The notes under the pieces were generated by a model. The model did no database searches, was not told the origin of the DNA, and worked only from the letters and a program-made list of their open reading frames with translations. 64,000 bases of DNA from Luethyella okanaganae (lineage in GTDB: Bacteria; Actinomycetota; Actinomycetes; Actinomycetales; Microbacteriaceae): the NCBI RefSeq assembly GCF_042660285.1, contig NZ_JBHSTP010000002.1, forward strand, positions 310,001-374,000, given 5' to 3'. How positions within the stretch are numbered: position 1 is the stretch's first letter; each line of letters starts with the position of its first letter. Made by a program: the position numbers and the translations under genes. Shown one piece after another: positions 60,450-64,000 of the stretch.

Positions 60450-61457
60450 TCAGCGCGTCGAGGCGCGCGCCGTCAGCCGGACCGGGAGCACCGCGTTCTC
60501 GATCGATCGGGAGCGATCCGACAGCCGCATCAGCGCGAGCCGGGCGGCGCGCCGCCCCATGGCCTCGACGTCGCCGGCGATCACGCTGATCCCGAGCACC
60601 TCGGCCCACTCCGGGGCGTCGAAGCCGAGCACCGCCGGCGGCACGGCGCCCGCGTTCCTGCGCGCCTCCAGCACCCCGAGGAGGATCCGATTGTTGCCCG
60701 CCACGATCGCGGTGGGCGGATCCGGGAGCGCGAGCAGCTCGGCGGCGTGCGTCCGCGCGGCCTCGACGTCGTGGGCGTCGGTGCGCAGCAGCCGGCGCCA
60801 GGTGTCCCCGGTCGCATCCAGCACGTCTCCCAACCCGGCCACGCGCTCCCGATGGGTGGGCAGCCAGGAGTAGTCGCCGATGAAGGCGATCCGCCGGTGG
60901 CCGCCTGCGCTGAGGTGGCGGGCCGCGAGGCGCCCGCTCTCGCGGTCGTCGAACACGACGGAGTCGGCCTCGATGCCCGAGGCGGGACGGTCGACGAACA
61001 CCACGGGGATGCCCCGCGCCTGCAGCGCCGCGTAGTCGGAGTGGTCCTGCATGGAGGAGACGACGAGGAGCGCCTTCGTCTGCCGGTCGGCGAGGTCGTG
61101 CGCGACCCGGCGTTCCTGAACCGCCGACTCCCGGGCGTTGGCGACCGAGAGGTGCATGCCCTCGGTGCGGATCTCGTCCTCGATCGCCTGGGCGAGCGCG
61201 GAGTAGAAGGGGTTCGTGAAGTCGCCGGTGACGAGCCCGATCGAGTCGGCGAGGCGACGGCTCGCCAGCAGGCTGGCGGCGGCGTTGCGCTGATAGTCCA
61301 GCGCCCGCGCTGCCTCGAGCACCCGAGCGAGGGTCTCCTGCTTCACGTGCGACTCGCCGCCGAGGGCCCGCGATGCCGTCTTGAGGCTCACGCCGGCGCG
61401 CGCCGCGACGTGGGCCAGCGTGGTGCGCGAGCGAGCGCCGTCGGCATCCGCCTCCAT
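60450..61457 (-). CDS. LacI family transcriptional regulator
   Basis: 335 residues. HTH: TLAHVAARAGVSLKTASRALGG (12-33), hinge, then the periplasmic-binding-like ligand domain (SIGLVTGDFTNPFYSALAQAIEDE, VVFDDRESGRLAARHL, AIVAGNNRILLGVLEA). ATG at 61457 with AGGAGGAGG just upstream. Divergent from the GH92 gene; a LacI-type operator lies between them, so it likely represses the mannosidase until a sugar (perhaps mannose or mannobiose) is present. Confidence 0.92.
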   Translation of the reverse strand: MEADADGARSRTTLAHVAARAGVSLKTASRALGGESHVKQETLARVLEAARALDYQRNAAASLLASRRLADSIGLVTGDFTNPFYSALAQAIEDEIRTEGMHLSVANARESAVQERRVAHDLADRQTKALLVVSSMQDHSDYAALQARGIPVVFVDRPASGIEADSVVFDDRESGRLAARHLSAGGHRRIAFIGDYSWLPTHRERVAGLGDVLDATGDTWRRLLRTDAHDVEAARTHAAELLALPDPPTAIVAGNNRILLGVLEARRNAGAVPPAVLGFDAPEWAEVLGISVIAGDVEAMGRRAARLALMRLSDRSRSIENAVLPVRLTARASTR

Positions 61458-61596
61458 GCCTCCTCCTCCCGCGCCGCTCTCCGGCGCATATACATTATGC
61501 GACCGGGTTCTCCACACGACGATCCTCCGGTCCTCTTGCCTCGACGCCGTTCCCGCCATTCCCCGGAGTCCGAGACTGTGGTAGTGTCCTGCTCAA

Positions 61597-61612
61597 TTGA
61601 CAGCGTTGTCAT
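61597..61612. promoter_or_regulatory. LacI-type operator
   Basis: TTGACAGCGTTGTCAT, with TGACA/TGTCA arms around a CpG centre (ACAGC/GTTGT), typical of LacI-family sites. It lies between the regulator start (61457) and the GH92 start (61667). Confidence 0.65.
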
Positions 61613-61666
61613 TAATCCGATCCTCGCATGATCGGTGTCACAGTGCAGTGAGACAAGGAGGTCGGG

Positions 61667-64000
61667 ATGGCCGATCGAGTGCGGAGAAGTGAAGGACGGG
61701 TTAGCGCCTGGGGAGCGGCGGGAGCCGTCGCCGCCCTGATGATGGCCATCCTGACGCCCCTGCCTGCATCGGCGGCGCCGGGCGGGACGACGTTCTTCAC
61801 GTCGTTTGAGTCCGGCGACGCGGCCCCGGTGAACACCGGAACGGGGGAGGCCGGCAGCATGCTCGGCGCGGTTTCGCGCGTGCAGGCCTCCGCCGAGAAC
61901 GCGCCCGGCGAGGTCGCGGCCAATCTCGCCGACGGCGACGCTGGCACCAAGTGGCTGGCGTTCAAGAACACCGGCTGGGTGCAGTACGACCTCTCCGCGC
62001 CGCAGCCGATGGTGCGCTACACCCTGACCTCCGGCAACGACGAGCCCGACCGCGATCCCCGGGACTTCCGGGTGCTCGGATCCGACGACGGCTCCTCGTG
62101 GACGGTCCTCGACCAGCGCCAGGGTGAGGGCTTCGACAGCCGGAGCCAGACCCGGACGTTCGAGCTGGCCGCGCCCGCCCCCGCCTACGCGCACTACCGC
62201 CTCGAGATCACCGCGACGAAGAATCCGAGCAAGAACATCGTCCAGCTCGCCGGCTGGGAGCCGATCGTCTCTGGTGCGACCGTCCCTTCGACCTCCTATA
62301 TGCTCCTGCGCGTCGGCGCGGGTCCGACCAGCTCCGACACCGCCAAGACTGGGGTCGGCTTTACCGGGACCCGCGCCCTCCAGTACACCGGGCACCACCT
62401 CGCCGACGGCGCCGTCTCGTCGACCACGGCGCTCTACACGGGCCTCGATGTCGCCGTCGCCTCCGACAGTCGCCTGTCGTACCTCGTCTTCCCCGTGCTC
62501 GACGCGGAGCAGACCTACGCCGCGACCTTCGTCGCCGTGGACCTCCACTTCGACGACGGCAGCACCCTGTCCGCGAGCGGCGCGACGGACGTCTACGGCT
62601 TCGGCGCCTCCGCGAAGGAGCAGGGCATGGCCAACGGCCTCTGGCCCAACCAGTGGAACAAGGTCTCCGTGGACCTCGGACGCTTCGCCGGCCGTACCGT
62701 CACGTCGATCCTCTTCACCTACGACCACCCGGTCGACGGCCTGAGCGGGGTCGAGACGCCCACCAGGGCGACGACGGTGAACGGATGGCTCGATGACGTC
62801 GCCATCGGTAAGGCGCCGGTGCGTGACGACGCCGACGGGCTCGTCTCTTACGTCGACACCAGGCGCGGCACGAACTCGAGCGGTGGCTTCTCCCGCGGCA
62901 ACAACCTGCCAGCCGCAGCGATGCCCAACGGGTTCAACTTCCTCACCCCGATGACCAACGCCGACAATGGCGGCACGCTGTACAACTACCAGCGCGCGAA
63001 CAACACGCAGAACCGGCCGACCCTCAACGGGATCGGGTTCTCGCACGAGCCGAGCATCTGGATGGGCGACCGCAACCAGCTCGCCGTCATGCCGGCGGTC
63101 GGCTCCATCCCGACCTCCTCGCTCGGCGACCGCGCGCTGGCCTTCCGCCACGACAATGAGCTCGCCCGCCCCGACATCTACCGGGTCGCTTTCGACAACG
63201 GCATCTCCACCGCCGTCACCCCGACCGATCATGGCGCGGTGTACCGCTTCACCTTCGTCGGCGACGCGGGCTCCGTCCTCGTCGACCAGGTGGTGAGCTC
63301 GTCGAAGCTCACCGTCGATGGGAGCACGGTGACCGGCTGGGTCGACGGCGGATCAGGCTGGCCAGGACGCACGCGCATGTTCGTCTACGGCACGTTTGAC
63401 CGGCAGCCGACCGCCTCCGGGGCGACCAACAGGGGCGACCGGAACGGATCCGCCCGCTACGCGGCCTTCGACACCTCGGGCGACCGTGATGTCGAGCTGC
63501 GCATCGCGTCGTCGTTCATCTCGCAGGATCAGGCGAGGGCGAACCATGGGCTCGAGCTCGACGGCGTCTCCTTCGACGACGCGCGCCGCGCCGCGACGGC
63601 CGCATGGAACGACCGCCTCGACGTCGTCCACGACGTCAAGGGCGCCACCGACGACCAGCTCGTCACGCTGTACTCCAGTCTGTACCGGCTGAACCTCTAC
63701 CCGAACTCCCAGTTCGAGAACACCGGCACCGCACAGGAGCCGCACGACGCGTACGCGAGCCCGGTCTCGCCGACGAGTGGGGCGGCGACCGACACGAAGA
63801 CGAACGCGAAGGTCGTCGACGGCCGGGTCTACGTCAACAACGGCTTCTGGGATACCTATCGCACTGCCTGGCCGCTCTACGCGCTGTTGTACCCGAAGGT
63901 CACCGAGGATCTCGCCGACGGCTTCGTGCAGCAGTACCGCGACGGCGGTTGGATCGCGCGCTGGTCGTCGCCCGGCTACGCCGATCTCATGACCGGGACC
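61667..64000 (+). CDS. Secreted GH92 alpha-mannosidase with F5/8 type C domain (5' part; runs off the window)
   Basis: The frame is open from ATG 61667 (AAGGAGG at 61655-61661) to the window end, 778 codons so far. Signal peptide: GAAGAVAALMMAILTPLPASAAPGG. A discoidin-like domain (about 55-200: ANLADGDAGTKWLAFKNTGWVQYDL, FRVLGSDDGSSWTVLDQR) is followed by a beta domain (TYDHPVDGLSG) and then the GH92 part from about residue 385 (GLVSYVDTRRGTNSSGG). Near residue 726 is GFWDTYRTAWPLYALLYP, a GH92 signature. Related enzymes remove alpha-1,2-mannose with Ca2+. The C-terminus is missing, including any sorting or anchor signal. Confidence 0.92.
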   Translation, partial: MADRVRRSEGRVSAWGAAGAVAALMMAILTPLPASAAPGGTTFFTSFESGDAAPVNTGTGEAGSMLGAVSRVQASAENAPGEVAANLADGDAGTKWLAFKNTGWVQYDLSAPQPMVRYTLTSGNDEPDRDPRDFRVLGSDDGSSWTVLDQRQGEGFDSRSQTRTFELAAPAPAYAHYRLEITATKNPSKNIVQLAGWEPIVSGATVPSTSYMLLRVGAGPTSSDTAKTGVGFTGTRALQYTGHHLADGAVSSTTALYTGLDVAVASDSRLSYLVFPVLDAEQTYAATFVAVDLHFDDGSTLSASGATDVYGFGASAKEQGMANGLWPNQWNKVSVDLGRFAGRTVTSILFTYDHPVDGLSGVETPTRATTVNGWLDDVAIGKAPVRDDADGLVSYVDTRRGTNSSGGFSRGNNLPAAAMPNGFNFLTPMTNADNGGTLYNYQRANNTQNRPTLNGIGFSHEPSIWMGDRNQLAVMPAVGSIPTSSLGDRALAFRHDNELARPDIYRVAFDNGISTAVTPTDHGAVYRFTFVGDAGSVLVDQVVSSSKLTVDGSTVTGWVDGGSGWPGRTRMFVYGTFDRQPTASGATNRGDRNGSARYAAFDTSGDRDVELRIASSFISQDQARANHGLELDGVSFDDARRAATAAWNDRLDVVHDVKGATDDQLVTLYSSLYRLNLYPNSQFENTGTAQEPHDAYASPVSPTSGAATDTKTNAKVVDGRVYVNNGFWDTYRTAWPLYALLYPKVTEDLADGFVQQYRDGGWIARWSSPGYADLMTGT

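Overview
The window is from a high-GC actinobacterium, most likely a member of the Microbacteriaceae. It is built around the chromosomal replication origin. The gene order trxB-trxA ... parB-parA-rsmG-khpB-yidC-yidD-rnpA-rpmH / dnaA-dnaN-gnd-recF-DUF721-gyrB-gyrA-DUF3566-tRNA-Ile-tRNA-Ala ... ppiA ... crgA ... pknB-pknA-pbpA-rodA-pstP-fhaB-fhaA is the classic actinobacterial origin neighbourhood. The family-level call is inference from gene content and layout; no 16S rRNA gene is present.

Layout. 1-3.5 kb: the end of a ribose/fructose-type (CUT2) sugar ABC operon and a short-chain dehydrogenase. 4.0-6.5 kb: a TetR regulator divergent from an MDR oxidoreductase and a small membrane protein, with a striking GTAC-repeat operator between them. 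6.9-10.5 kb: dnaB and the rpsF-ssb-rpsR-rplI operon, read leftwards. 10.5-13.5 kb: a hexanucleotide repeat tract, an AbiEi-like/nuclease-like gene and an orphan solute-binding protein. 13.6-25.8 kb: CCA-adding enzyme, DUF6049 protein, MurJ, thioredoxin system, an aminotransferase, a D-Ala-D-Ala ligase-like enzyme, ParB and ParA. 25.9-28.9 kb: rsmG, khpB, yidC, yidD, rnpA, rpmH. 29.2-40.3 kb: dnaA to gyrA, with the origin between dnaA and dnaN. 40.3-45.8 kb: two tRNAs, NUDIX enzyme, PpiA, rhomboid protease, CrgA, sortase E, glutamine amidotransferase. 46-54.9 kb: the Ser/Thr kinase, phosphatase, penicillin-binding protein and FHA morphogenesis operon. 55-60.4 kb: tRNA-Leu followed by a patchy accessory region with a transposase fragment, a frameshifted integrase, a lipoprotein, an HXXEE protein, a MarR/DNA-alkylation-repair pair and a broken NTF2-like gene. 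60.4-64 kb: a LacI regulator divergent from a secreted GH92 alpha-mannosidase that runs off the end.

How it works together. The centre couples replication initiation (DnaA, DnaN, RecF, the DUF721/DciA-like helicase-loading factor, gyrase, DnaB), segregation (ParA, ParB and three parS sites seen directly), membrane and ribosome biogenesis (YidC, YidD, RnpA, L34) and cell-wall growth and division (MurJ, CrgA, RodA, PbpA, PknA/B, PstP, FhaA/B).

The most unusual sequence features are non-coding. There is a dispersed family of very long, nearly perfect palindromes (three copies; one has 32-bp perfect arms), plus other unrelated long hairpins between genes. Two parS sites lie in-frame inside an extended 5' part of parA. 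A DnaA-box cluster lies in front of dnaB, and a further DnaA box lies beside crgA. I did not find a convincing wholly new multi-gene system; the best candidates for something undescribed are the palindrome family and the parS-bearing ParA extension.
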